A stretch of DNA of 64,000 nt. Origin: Rhipidocladum racemiflorum (lineage: Eukaryota; Streptophyta; Magnoliopsida; Poales; Poaceae). The notes beneath the pieces were generated by a model. It had not been told where the DNA came from, made no database searches, and saw only the letters and a program-made list of their open reading frames with translations. Positions 42,730 to 53,740 of this stretch are shown here, piece after piece. The translations under genes were made by a program, and so were the position numbers. How positions within the stretch are numbered: position 1 is the first letter of the stretch; each line of letters begins with the position of its first letter. The stretch covers positions 47,635,849 through 47,699,848 of the forward strand of contig CM070581.1 of the NCBI GenBank assembly GCA_036346355.1. Direction: 5' to 3'.

Positions 42730-43297
42730 GGATGGAGCAGGTCGACTCACTCCTGGACCCTGTGTTGGATGCGCGGCACCGTGCGCACGTCCACACGGCA
42801 CAGGGGAATGACAAGTTGGCCTTACTGAGGATTCGTGTGCCTAATAAGGCATGGTGTGTTGACCCTCGCTTCCACACGGCACCATGGATTGCGTAGTGGG
42901 AGGGGGCGCTGGAGGACGTTGTCGAGGAGGTCACGCCCTACGACTCCTCCTCCTACCAGGAGTACTTGTCCTGGTACGTGCCCCGGACCCACACTCGTCT
43001 CATACGCGAGGAGCAGCCGGCCCAGATGTTTGCTCCTAGCGTCGCAGACTTGTACTCAAGCCACGCAGGAGTAGCACTGCACCAGATGGTAAGTCTCATT
43101 GTATTTTTACTCATTAATGCAATTGTAATTTCAATGCTATGTCGTTATGTTTATCGTTTGTTTGTACGTGATAGGTGGACGAGGCGAGGGACTTGCACCA
43201 GCATGCCACTGACTTTCTGTCTAGGCTGCAGCAGGGGACCATTTTCACATCGGACCAGCTATCAGAGGCCATAGGGCGTGTGGAGCTGCAGTCCTGA
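42730..43297 (+). pseudogene. PMD-type protein, C-terminal exons, in the Mutator-like element
   Basis: Exon 42730-43088 follows an acceptor. It reads MEQVDSLLDPVLDARHR, VPNKAWCVDPRFHTAPWIA, a TAG (42894-42896), then PYDSSSYQEYLSWYVPRTHTRLI. An 86-bp GT-AG intron (43089-43174) leads to VDEARDLHQHATDFLSRLQ and a TGA at about 43295. The SYxEYLxWYxPRTRTR-like text resembles the C-terminal part of PMD proteins common in grass transposons; the N-terminal part of the domain is missing. Assignment is by motif memory and is moderate. Host PMD proteins work in silencing and genome stability. Confidence 0.5.
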
Positions 43298-44275
43298 CGG
43301 ATCGTGGAGATTGGTGCTGCTTGGCAGGCCCCAGCCCCGATCGCTTTGGTGGCACCTCGTCGAGCCGCCACCGAGCTCGGCTCCTCGACACCACCTTCTC
43401 GACCACCACTACAGCCAGTGGTCCGGCTTCCACACCCAGTGCCTCGCCTCGAGCACTACCGAGGATCCGATTAGCGGCGCAAGCACGCGGGCCTACCATG
43501 GTCCCCACACCCGGTAAGCCGATAAAAATTCAGTTGATCTCGTTTCGAATCTAATCTTCTCACTATAATTAAATTTTAATGTATGTACTGTAGGCCTCCT
43601 AGGACATGCCTCTGCCGGACACCCGATCGAGGCACGGCGTCACGACTCTGGACCGATCGATTCTTCGCGAGGCTCGATTCACACGGCATCCTCCGACCAC
43701 GCGATACCACGCTGTCTCCTCCAGCCACGCAGATCACGCAGCCTCCTCCAGACACGTTGCCTCCTCGCCTGCGTCGCCCGGCGGTTCGGTATAGCCCTTC
43801 GGACTACGCCCAGGCGGGACCGTCGCGGGTGCTTCGCCCACGACCTCTCGATGATGCACCCCCTTCGGCACGTCGGCAAAGGAGAGCTAGGGGTCAGGGT
43901 CAGGGTCAGGATCCACCACCGGGGGGTGATCAGGATTATGATGTGCGTTATTTTTGGGTACTTTGTCCTATTATGTTTTACCATCTATTTTGTGTACTTT
44001 CTCATATACGTGGTCTATTATATATTTCTGTCATCTTTAGTCATATCAACCGCGTGTCATTATTGCTTTTTCAGCTTTTGTCATATCAACTTTTCCAGCC
44101 TTTGTCATTTCAACTGCATAATGCTGCCAAAAGCCGGCTATGGCAGAGATTCCCTGTCTAAAGCTGTGGGCATAGCCAGGCTCATGTCATCAGAAGCTGT
44201 AGAAGCATCCGATGCTCGCGGATTTGAACTACTCTGAAGTCCGCGAGACTCTCCTTTGGCTGCCCCTTCGCCAGG
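43298..44275 (+). other. Degraded Pro/Arg-rich exons after the PMD-like gene
   Basis: Frames rich in Pro, Ser and Arg (about 43300-43511 and 43594-43945) are joined by a possible GT-AG intron (donor CCCG|GTAAGC at about 43512, acceptor TACTGTAG at about 43593). They look like the low-complexity tail that often ends PMD proteins, but the frame cannot be fixed. 43946-44275 is T-rich with no recognised product. Confidence 0.35.
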
Positions 44276-44277
44276 TC

Positions 44278-44286
44278 TTTATAAAC
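44278..44286 (+). promoter_or_regulatory. TATA box of the GRF zinc-finger gene
   Basis: TTTATAAAC lies 85 bp before the ATG at 44371, with a CA-rich leader between. Spacing suits a plant core promoter. Confidence 0.5.
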
Positions 44287-44370
44287 CCACCGAGGGAGGG
44301 ATATGTGCATCACACTGCCAGAACTTCAATAAACTTTAGTCTGTTTTCCCCACACACACAGTAGGCCACG

Positions 44371-45322
44371 ATGTCGTTCTACCGTCGCCTCTTCAGCAAG
44401 CGAAGGCTAACCCCCCAATACCCGGATGAGAGTAGCGTTGACGCCCCACTTATGCCGGAGCTGCCACGCCCGAAATGTGACTGCAACCTGGTAGCGAAGG
44501 TTACGCAGTCTACGCACGCAGATACGGCCGCCCGCACTCACTACTGTTGTGCCCGCGGCTTCGGGGTAAACCAAATGATGTCCATACAAAATAGGGTAAC
44601 ACTACCATTTCATGCATCGTTATTTGTTTTTTTAGGACGAGGACCGTTGTTGCTTTTTCCAATGGATCGACGGGCCGGAACGACGTGACTACGAATTTCT
44701 CTACAACTGCCATGACGCCTACCCCACTTCGCCTGAGAACTTCACACGGTGGGAGAGGCCGCCGGGATATGTCCCCTACCTAGATCGACCGGAGTTAAGG
44801 GCCGGTGGGCAAGGGACCAACCAATCGGTGAGTTTCATGTGCCTCATGTTTCAGCTACAAAGTACCCATTCTAAACCAGTTCATCGCATACAGGACTTCA
44901 AAAAGAAGTTTGCAAAATGGCTCAAGTCAAGGCAAGAAAATCCTCCTCAGGGGCCACCGCAAAGCCCCGAACTGTGCGACCACGGCCTCCAGGCAGTGGT
45001 TGATACCGGCGACGAGGATCTAGCGGACAGAAGATTCTACCGGTGCCCTTTGTTCGAGGATGCATGGTGCTGGTACTTCAACTGGGTGGACCCGGAGACG
45101 TACCACCCACATCTCAAACTTCCCGTATTTGATAACTGGGGAGGGCAACCCTCGCCGTGGTGCTACTACCTCCTAGAAAAGCCGGACCCCGAGTACGCAT
45201 ACGGTATTCTTCAACCACCACAATGCATATCTTGCATTGATCAAGGGGCACGTTTTCGATTGTACAACAAGAAGCCCAACACACACCTTCTAGACCATAT
45301 AGTGGAGTGCGAGCCGAAATAG
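44371..45322 (+). CDS. GRF-type zinc-finger protein carried by the Mutator-like element
   Basis: Three exons: 44371-44565, 44636-44827, 44894-45322. Introns of 70 and 66 bp have GT...AG borders and phase 0, giving 271 residues. Two GRF fingers: the first spans exons 1-2 (CDC ... YCCARGFG | DEDRCCFFQWIDGPE); the second is in exon 3 (CDHGLQAVV ... RRFYRCPLFEDAWCWYFNWVD). Both show C-x-C/H, a Cys and the FxW ending. A further Cys cluster CISC ... HIVEC precedes the TAG. GRF fingers bind single-stranded nucleic acid in repair and topoisomerase proteins. After the TAG the same frame stays open ~210 codons to the gypsy LTR, so the stop may be a mutation. Function here is unknown. Confidence 0.7.
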
Positions 45323-45952
45323 AGGAGGCGTCTCGGCAAGTCTCCGGAAGGGCAAGAGGGTTCGTCCTCTCGAATGGTACGGGATAAGGGGAAGCAGCCG
45401 GCCGAGGTCCGCAGTACACAACAAATCCTTGACGCATTACAAAGGCCATCCGGGAACCCCGGTGGTATTAACATAGGGGGCGCCGGAAATCGGGATGGCA
45501 TGCCCATATGGGAGGGCAGGACTCCACAGAATGCACACAAACAAGTTACTTCTTACACCCTAGAGACGTATGGCATAGGCTACCCATTGGTCAGCAGCTG
45601 GGAGCACTGCGCACGCCCATGGAGCTCTTTCATAAGAGAGATTGAGCGGTGTCCGAGAACAAATCGCACAAGATTGACAGGTGATGTAATATGTAGAAAA
45701 TGTATGGCATCATTCCCACTCTACGAACATAGGCGGAACGATCACTTGTTCCACCATTACAATCAGTGTTATTGGCACTACTCCAAGCAATGTAAATCCT
45801 TTGTTGTAATATCCGTTGTATCTGCCGTACTAAGGTTGAGTTTGCGTACTAAGGTTGCTGGCTGCATCTACATGCTTTTGTTATTGTCCTTTTTGGGTAC
45901 CTTCTTATATTATGTTTTACCATCTATTTATATCAGTGGAAACAAAGGCGTA
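45323..45952 (+). pseudogene. Open read-through extension of the GRF-finger gene
   Basis: The frame of exon 3 continues without a stop after TAG 45320-45322 up to and into the gypsy LTR at 45953. It has a basic RRRLGKSPEGQEG part, low-complexity text, and a Cys/His segment GDVICRKCMASFPLYEHRR ... NQC ... QC (about 45680-45795). It is probably the original C-terminus, separated by one nonsense change. The last ~150 bp are T-rich and probably 3' UTR. Confidence 0.5.
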
Positions 45953-46568
45953 TGTAACACCCCAAAATTTTGCTTTTCTTAAATTCATGTGTGATTTGGC
46001 ACTTTGGTAAATTTTTGGAATTTTCTGGAATTTATTTGGATTTATTTGGAATTTATTTGAATTTATTCCATTTTGAAATAATTAAAGAATTTGATTTTGC
46101 AAATAAAATTTTGTTGGAAATATTTTATTTGAGTCCAAAATAATCCAAAATATTTTCCAGAATTTTTCCGAATTTTTCGAGTCATTTGCTATTTTTAATG
46201 AATTAAATGAATTATCGAATTATTTTAAATATTAAATCGCTGGAAATTCAACTCGGTCGAGTATCGTTTCATCCGATCGAAGTCGGAACCCGAAGTCGGA
46301 CTCGAGTCCGACCGAGCCGATTGACTCGACCAAACCAGCTCCCAACCCTAATCAATCCCAACCGTCGGATCAAGTTCCAACTACCGAGATCCGCCTGCAC
46401 GGTTCGAGCCGATCCGCCCGGATCCAATCGCTACCGTCTGATCGTGGGCCGTTGATCGTGCCACGTGGACGGCCGTGCGTCGTCGTCTCCGTCGAGACCG
46501 AGCGGACTCATGCCGCCCGCCGCCGCCGTGTAGAATTAGGTTTCCGTCTCGGGCACGAACGCCGAGGC

Positions 46569-46577
46569 TATTTAAAG
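46569..46577 (+). promoter_or_regulatory. Probable TATA box of the Tekay LTR
   Basis: TATTTAAAG in a GC-rich context; the 3' LTR has the identical word at 55702-55710. Confidence 0.55.
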
Positions 46578-49316
46578 CCCTGGTCACGCCCCGAGGTTTC
46601 CCTCATCCTTGCGCACCCGTTCCCCCGAGCCATCTCGCCTGAGCCGTCGCCGTTTGCCCGTACGAGTTCGCCGGAGTTGGAACTCTGTTGCGCCGGTTTC
46701 TTGTGTTTCCGCCGTCGTCCGTCGTCTTCCGCCGAGAAGAACCCAGATCTGGAACCCCCGAAGCCAGGCGCACCCGAAGAGACCTTTCACTTCGCCGAAG
46801 CTGCACGGACACGCCGCGTGGGAGGTCGTCGTCTACGTCTCCGGTGCCCAAGCCTCGCCGCGCCATCGCCGGACCTCGCGAGCTCTGTGGACCGTCCGAT
46901 CTTGATCGTGCGGTTGAGGTGAGTTCACGTGTTCCAAACCCGATTAGATCTGGACCGTTGGATCAAGATCCAACGGCCCACGATCGCCACGTGCTGTAGT
47001 AGTGTTATTATAGGATTAGATCTGGACCGTCCGATCTAGATCGAACGGCCCACGATCATCGAGTAGATTCAACGTGTTAACCCTGGATCTAATCGCGGCC
47101 GTCGAAATTCAAATCAACGGCCGAGATTGCGCCACGTGTCGGGAAGCCTGACCGTCGCGGTCAGCGCCGTCCACGCGCGTGTGGGCGCGTGTCTCTGACA
47201 CGTGGGCCCCGCAAGTCAGAGGGCCCACGCGTCAGCCGCGTTTGCGTGAGACCCCGCACTGACAGGTGGGTCCCACCTGTCAGTCTCACCCGAGCCGTGG
47301 ACCGGGTCCACCATGGGCCGAACCGCGCCGTGGGCTGAGCCCATGAGCTGGCTGACGTCAGCCAACCAATCAGAGGCTGCCACGTGTCCATGATGACGCA
47401 ATAATTAATTTCCGAAAAAGAAAATGATTTATTAATTCGAAATAATGATTTCAGATTTTGTTTCAAACTTCAAACGTTTATAACTTTTGCGTTTCAACTC
47501 CGATTTGGGTGATTCAAATTTCTAAATTTGTATAAAATTGAGATCTACCTAAATATGAATTTTATTTAATTTTTGGACTAAAGTTTTTCTCTGTAAAATT
47601 ATTTAATTGATTATTTAAACTTTAAATAATCATAACTTTAAATCTTAACTCCAAATTTGACGATTCCAGTTTCTAAAAATCCATAAAATTATGTTCTTTC
47701 TGTTTATGGATTTTATTTGGATGTTTGGACACTTTTTGCCTATTGTTTATTTGTGTATTTGCTATTTGCACGCTTTACGAGTAGACGTTGAAGTCTTGGG
47801 AAGGATTCAAGGAGAAGTATTGACTCAGGATCCAACTCAAGACCAAGAGCAAGTACTTTTTGAAGGCAAGTTGTGCTTTGACCATGTTGATCCTATTTCG
47901 AAATCTATTTTGATTTAAACTATTGCATGCTAGTTCAATTAGAAAAATACTTGGTTTAAACATGGGGGTTAGATAAGTACCAATTTGCTGTATGACACCT
48001 TGATTACTTAAGTATGTGCCATGACCCTTTGTCACCCTAGTTGTGGATCACTAGTTGGACATTATTAAATCGCCAACATGGGTTTAGACCGTTGTAGTAT
48101 CGCTTAGACACCTTTCGTGCTCATAACATGATTTTGGACAATCAAATGTTAATATTGACTTAATGATATATTGAACCTGTTTTGGAAAAGTATCATGTGA
48201 TGTTGATGGCATGTGGTGCATGGTAATCAACTGGGGTTTGATAAACAGTTTTCGACCGGGGCATGTGGCAAGAGTAATCAGTGGGCGTTGTGGCGTTAGG
48301 AATGTTGATTTGGTTCTTGGGTAGTCTTGCCCTGGTCACCCTAAGGACTTAACCTTGCAAGCCTTTGAACTGGGTCCAACGTGCAACCACATGTCTCAGT
48401 AATGGGACGGACCTAGTTGACTAAGTTGCTAATAACGTGCTGTGGGACCTCGGGAGGTCAACTACACCCTTTGTGTAAGTTGTGCGGGGGGCGTCTGGGT
48501 GAGGCCAGTACACATCTAACGGTTGATTGGCCTAGACTTCGCCTTAGCGAAGGGAAGGGTTAGTCTTGCGCAATAACCGGGAGGACCACTTGTATTGTTA
48601 GAGGTTTCCAAAGACTTTGTTACTACGAACTCGCCTTTGTGGTGTTTGACTGTATCTTGTGGGTAAAGTGCATAACCTCTGCAGAGTTTAGAATCTATTC
48701 GAATAGCCGTGTCCGCGGTATTGGACATCGCTCGGGAATTACAGTCAAGGGTTAGATTTTCTCAAAAATAACTTTGGTTTGGAAGTTGGGTTGGTTTAAT
48801 AATGAAGATGATGGAAATGTGGTTTAGGATGGGAAAATGTTTATTAAACTTCTTGAAAAGTTATTTATGCTTTACTCATTTCTACTGCTTTCGAATCTAC
48901 TTATATTACTTGTCAAAAGCTGTTTACTGCAAATACACCTTGAGCTATTCCTTTGTACCAAGCCATGCATATAGTATATTAGCTTGCATTCTGTGCATGA
49001 CTTGCTGAGTACCAAGTACTCACCCTTGCCTCAACACAACACCAGTTGAAGAGGAGACTACGCCAGCTTTGGAGGAGGAACTCCAAGAGGATCCGTCTAC
49101 TTAGGGAGCGAGCCCAGTCAGTTGCCTGTGGTATACTGGATGGCGCCACGAAGTTTATTTGATTTTCCGCTGCTACTATTTTTCTCTGAATAAGTTTCGC
49201 CTTGCGAGGCATATATTTGTAACTTGGCCATAAGGTCGAGTAACCACCTTGGTTATTTAAATAAAGTACTTTGATAATATCGAATGGTATGATTGTGATA
49301 TTTACCAATGTTAAGA

Positions 49317-49359
49317 CTGTGTGCACTAGCGCGTTCCTGGACTAGTGCTGCATACACAG
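49317..49359 (+). promoter_or_regulatory. Conserved LTR-end hairpin (Tekay copy 2)
   Basis: CTGTGT + GCACTAG (49317-49329) pairs with CTAGTGC (49342-49348) and, after bulge TGCAT, ACACAG (49354-49359). It ends 33 nt before the LTR end, exactly as in the gag-only element at 10625-10666. The 3' LTR copy is 58462-58504. Confidence 0.75.
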
Positions 49360-49396
49360 AGGGTCCGGATTTGCAAATTCGGGGTCCCGACAGAGG

Positions 49397-49408
49397 TGGT
49401 ATCAGAGC
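49397..49408 (+). promoter_or_regulatory. Primer-binding site (initiator Met-tRNA type)
   Basis: TGGTATCAGAGC, 4 nt after the LTR, the same spacing as in the gag-only element. Confidence 0.93.
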
Positions 49409-49617
49409 CATACTTGGCTGTAGGCTCAACCCTAGCTAGAATGGTTGTAGTGAGGATAAAACCTATTTTCTAAAAGCTAAAAATTTGTGAAGACAAGAAA
49501 TGACATCTCGACTTATCCCCTTCTCTCTTTTCTTGTCTCTTGCTGAAATTTTCCCTTACCTTGTCACAATTTAAAAAAAAAATTTCCGACTTCTTACGTA
49601 AAGCACTCTTGTGACAG

Positions 49618-50276
49618 ATGGAGGAAGAGTTCAACTACGTTGATCTGGGAGTTGGTCACGCCGCGGAACTTTGGCATATGCTACAAACTCTCGGAGATTT
49701 TGAGAAGCCCCAATACCAAGTAGAAGTGATCAGACAAGCGGGATTGATCAAGGCTTGTGACGTGAAGATTGAGGTACCTGCTAGGAAAAGGGCCCAGGCA
49801 ATCGCCCGATACACTGCACTGCCAGGAGATCTACAATGCAGATGGGTATCCAAGAAGTATCACGACGAGCAATGCGGCACATTACCCGTATCTACGCCAG
49901 AGAGTTGGAGAGTACGGTGTTCCGTTATCATCCGCGCAGCGATAACCTTCTTGACCCGGCGATTCAGATGAGGATGCCACGGTTACACAGATTGGCACGA
50001 TTTGTCGCCGCCAGGAGGATGTACTAGATAATACAAGCAAGGAGCTACGAAGGCCCGCAAGGAGATCACGACAGAGAAGAACAGATGGCGGGAAGCTCAA
50101 GAGTATGTGGCACACCTTCTACGAAGGATTGACGAGTTGGAGATGACTTTGTACGGACTGCACCAGAGCCAAGATTTGAGCTACACGAGCCAGATCCAGA
50201 GGAGTCGGATCTCGATGAGGACACCGCTTCTTCGACTACCATAGAGGACACAGCTTTGGACATGGCGATCGTTTAG
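49618..50276 (+). pseudogene. Extra upstream reading region in the Tekay element (unknown protein)
   Basis: ATG 49618 starts MEEEFNYVDLGVGHAAELWH, followed by ALPGDLQCRWVSKKYHDE. After shifts the coding sense seems to continue as MRMPRLHRLARFVAARR (around 49965) and as an acidic C-terminus PDPEESDLDEDTASSTTIED before a stop near 50274. It lies between the primer site and Gag, where most gypsy elements have only a leader. I recognise no domain. It is degraded here, so the true length (~220 residues) is inferred. Confidence 0.5.
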
Positions 50277-50606
50277 CCTATGCCACAAAGACTCCGTGCC
50301 CAGGCCGTGGAGGTTTTCTCGATGAGTGAGCATAGGTTCTATAGTGAGACTCCTTCGCCGAGTCGCGTCATAGAATAAAGAGTCACCCTTTAGGCGTTAG
50401 ACTCCAGAGTTAGTTCGATTTGGATTTGCTTTGTTTGCTGAGTGTGCAGTATGTGTTGCAAGGCCCTTAGGCATTGTAAGCAGCCATACCAAGTTATTAA
50501 ATAATAAAGTTGGACCTTAAAGTTACCCCTTTCGCCCCGCATAAGTTCCATATTACTCGTCTATTCTTGTTTCCCTCTCATCTCTAAACCTAGAGCAAAC
50601 CGACAG
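50277..50606 (+). other. Spacer between upstream reading region and Gag
   Basis: No coding sense is seen. It contains AATAATAAAGTTGG, a polyadenylation-like word, near 50500. Confidence 0.4.
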
Positions 50607-51750
50607 ATGGTGAACACCCGTGGAAACTTTGGAAGCAATGGGAGTGGTTCTCGCCCAGCAGAAAACCCCAATGATGGAGCACCAAAGACCGCCACTGGAT
50701 ATGCAGAATTTCGGAGCTTTTCTTACTGCCCAGACTCAGTTGATGCATGCTATGATGCAACAAATGCAGCACGTCACTGCTCAGGCCACTGCTAATCAAG
50801 TTAATCATGGACAACGCCAGAATACAAGACTATCAGAGTTCATGAGAACTCACCCACCCACTTTCTCTGGGAATGCCAATCCATTGGAGGCCGATGATTG
50901 GTTAAGATCAATCGAGAGGAAGCTGCACATAGCTCAATGCATAGGATATGAGAAGGTACTCTACGCTTCTCATCACCGAAGGAACAAATTACGAATGGTG
51001 GGAGAACTTCGTGCCACGCAAGAGAACCCTCAAGATATCACTTGGGAAGAGTTCACAAGCATTCCGACAAAGATCACGTGCCTGAAGGAATCATGGACCT
51101 TAAGAAGGAGGAGTTCGTGAGCAGAAGCAAGGTAATCACCGGTGGCCGACTACCTGAACAAGTTCACACAGCTAGCACGCTACGCACCGAGGATGTAGCG
51201 ACGGATAAAGCCGCAGTCTCGTTTTATGAAGGGACTTAACTCGGGATTGCAAGTAGGATTGATCACCCACACCTTTCCAGATTTCCAAGAGCTGGTGAAT
51301 AAGGCGCTTATTCTTGAGGACAAAGCGCAAGGAACTGGATGAGAACAGAAGCGCAGGATGCAACAGAAGGATCACGCCAGGAACGCAATGGCGCTGAGAG
51401 TTGCACCAAATCAATTCTTCGATTCCAACCACAGAATGCAACAAGGACACCATCCCAAGCACCAAGACCTGCCAATCAGTAACTACGGACCCAGCCCCGC
51501 TTAGAAACACTACTCGAGCAACAAGAAGGAACAAGTGAGACGCTGCTACAAGCGCAACGAGCCAGACACTTTGCCAACAGCTTGTCCAAAGAAGACAGCA
51601 GGAGTGACCCGGTTCGCTTCAACCTAGGAACCACCCAGCTAGGACGCCAGCACCAGGAGCCACACCCTGCATCGTGGTGAGAGGCCGAGTCAACCATGTC
51701 ACCGCAGATGCACTGCGAATGCTACTGACGTCGTATTGGGTAAGTTACTT
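50607..51750 (+). pseudogene. gag: Tekay Gag, multiply frameshifted
   Basis: ATG 50607 reads MVNTRGNFGSNGSG, like the intact Gag at 11175. The frame shifts almost at once; the 50620-51120 frame has NTRLSEFMRTHPPTFSGNANPLEADDWLRS and IERKLHIAQC. More shifts follow, with ITWEEF, YLNKFTQLARYAPEDVA-like text and a damaged zinc knuckle near 51541-51590. Shifts fall in C-rich spots next to CG or CNG. Confidence 0.85.
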
Positions 51751-52160
51751 GTTAACTCGAAGACTGCAATGATTTTGTTTGACTCTGAGCTTCAGATTCG
51801 TTTGTTTCGCAAGGCTTTGCTACTAGAAATGATTTGAGGATTGCAAGACTTAAGTGCATGCTTTTAGTTCAAACCCCTGGTTCCGAACTCCGAACGAAAG
51901 TAGGATGTTCCGGGGTGAGAATACTGATAGGTGGAATAGAGTTCCTAGCAAACCTTATAATTTTGGAGACCCAGACCTTAGACGTCATATTGGTAATGGA
52001 TTGGTTATCCAAGCATAAGGCCGTATTGGATTGTGGACGAAGGACTATCTCAGTTGAGAGCCCGTGTGGGAAGAAAGTGGAATTTCAAGCCACGGCAGTT
52101 AGAGATGAACAGTTGATGGTTAACAGTACCAAGGCAATCAGCATAGAGGATGTCCCAGTA
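51750..52160 (+). pseudogene. Tekay aspartic protease, damaged
   Basis: LLVNSKTAMILFDSELQ corresponds to the protease active site, but DSGA is changed to DSEL. The frame 51834-52160 then reads LIGGIEFLANLIILET and VILVMDWLSKHKAVLDC, the C-terminal part. The active site is lost. Confidence 0.8.
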
Positions 52161-53240
52161 GTGAATGAGTACCCAGATGTTTTTCCCGAAGATCTACCTG
52201 GTATGCCGCCAGACAGGGACATAGAATTTGTACTAGAGCTTGTACCTGGTACAGCACCGATAGCAAAGAGACCCTATCGGATGTCCACCGAGGAGTTGGT
52301 AGAGATGAAGAAACAGCTAGAGGAGTTAATGGAGAAAGGATTTATCGGACCGAGTTAAATGCCGTGGGGAGCACCGGTTTTGTTTGTCAAGAAGAAGGAC
52401 GGGAGTTTCAGGATGTGCATTGACTACCGTGCACTCAATGAAGTCACCGTGAAGAATAAGTATCCGCTACCCAGGATTGATGATTTGTTTGATCAGCTGA
52501 GAGGAGCCGGAGTTTTCTCCAAGATTGACCTAAGATCGGGATACCATCAGTTGAAGATCCGATCAGAAGATATTCCGAAAACCGCATTTTCGTCAAGATA
52601 TGGACATTACGAGTTTACAGTTATGTCCTTTGGTCTGACAAATGCGCCAGCATATTTCATGAATATGATGAATAAGGTGTTCATGGAGTATTTGGACAAG
52701 TTTGTCGTCGTGTTCATAGACGATATCCTAATCTACTCCAAGACAGAGAGTGAACATGCCGAACACTTAAGGTGAGTTTTGGAAAAGCTGAGGGAACAGC
52801 AACTTTTCGCCAAGTTCAGCAAGTGTGATTTTTGGAAGGACAAGGTGGAGTTTCTTGGACATGTAATGACCGCAGAAGGAGTCGCCGTAGATCCAAGCAA
52901 AGTAGAAGCTGTGTTACATTGGGAGCAGCCGAAGACTGTGACCCAGATTCGGAGTTTCCTTGGAATGGCAGGATACTACCGCCGTTTCATCGAAGGCTTC
53001 TCGACAATTGCGAAACCTCTTACGCAAGCTATTTGAAGAAGGAAAAGAAGTTTGCATGGACGCCGAATGTGAGAAAGGTTTTCAGAGTGAAGAAGCGATT
53101 GACATCGCACCGGTGTTAGTTCTACCGGATGTTGCTCAAAGCTTCGATATTTATTGTGACGCATCGCGCCAAGGACTTGGATGTGTCTTGATGCAGGATG
53201 GAAAGGTCGCCGCTATGCATCAAGGCGATTGAGGCCGCAT
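52160..53240 (+). pseudogene. Tekay reverse transcriptase
   Basis: DVFPEDLPGMPPDRDIEFVL, then a TAA at 52356, PWGAPVLFVKKKDGSFRMCIDYRALN, RIDDLFDQLRGAGVFSKIDL, FGLTNAPAYFMNMMN, and the catalytic FIDD in VVVFIDDILIYSK. A TGA at 52773 sits in HAEHLR. Then VEFLGHVMTAEGVAVDPSKV and RSFLGMAGYYRRFIEGFS. Shifts near 53030 and 53100 lead to RNase H. The stops each fall in an otherwise continuous frame. Confidence 0.93.
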
Positions 53241-53740
53241 GAGGAAAATTATCCGACACATGACTTAGAGTTAGCTGCCGTAGTGCATGCTTTGAAGATA
53301 TGGCGTCACTATCTGATTGGAAACAGATGTGAAGTGTATACGGATCATAAGAGCCTTAAGTACATATTCACCCAGTCGGATCTGAATAAGAGGCAGAGGA
53401 GATGGTTAGAGTTGATCAAAGACTATAATGTTGGAATCCATTACCATCCCAGGAAGGCCAACGTAGTAGCCGATGCCCTGAGTCGGAAAAGCCATACCGT
53501 GAGTACGTTGCTAGTCACAAGTCAGGATGAGTTATGTGAGGATTTTCAGAAACTGAAGATTGAGGTAGTACCTAGCGGATTCTTGGCCGCATTAGAAGTA
53601 AAGCCTACCCTAGAGGATCAGATCCGAGAAGGACAGAAGGATGATGACAAGATCCGCAGGATTAAGTCCATCAAGGAGGAAGGCAAGGCAGAGGACTTCA
53701 AGTTGGATGAGCAAGGCACGTTGTGGATGAAGGATCGCTT
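53100..53740 (+). pseudogene. Tekay RNase H and linker
   Basis: DIYCDASRQGLGCVLMQDGKVAA (53145-53215), then after a shift RRLRPHEENYPTHDLELAAVV, IWRHYLIGNRCEVYTDHKSLKYIF and HPRKANVVADALSRK. The catalytic D-E-D pattern is seen. The linker to integrase follows to about 53740. Confidence 0.9.

Larger units (their letters stand above)
45953..49392 (+). repeat. 5' LTR of the Tekay-type chromovirus
   Basis: TGTAACACCCC...GGGGTCCCGACA. Probable TATA TATTTAAAG at 46569-46577. A GC-rich region 46230-47350 includes several inverted words of ACGTGG/CCACGT and GATCCAACGG. Conserved islands: CTCTGCAGAG (about 48678), TAGCCGTGTCCGCGGT (about 48704), GAGTAC/GTACTC hairpin (49007-49021) and LTR-end hairpin (49317-49359). 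Confidence 0.95.

Noticed and set aside
42198..43088. A transposase-PMD fusion by splicing from CAA|GTAGGG (42320) to the acceptor at 42729
   Set aside because: The phases do not fit: the join would leave the PMD frame. The transposase also ends in its own TAG at 42321.
44596..44635. A 40-bp first intron in the GRF gene
   Set aside because: Too short for a plant intron. The donor at 44566 gives 70 bp and restores the GRF finger text.
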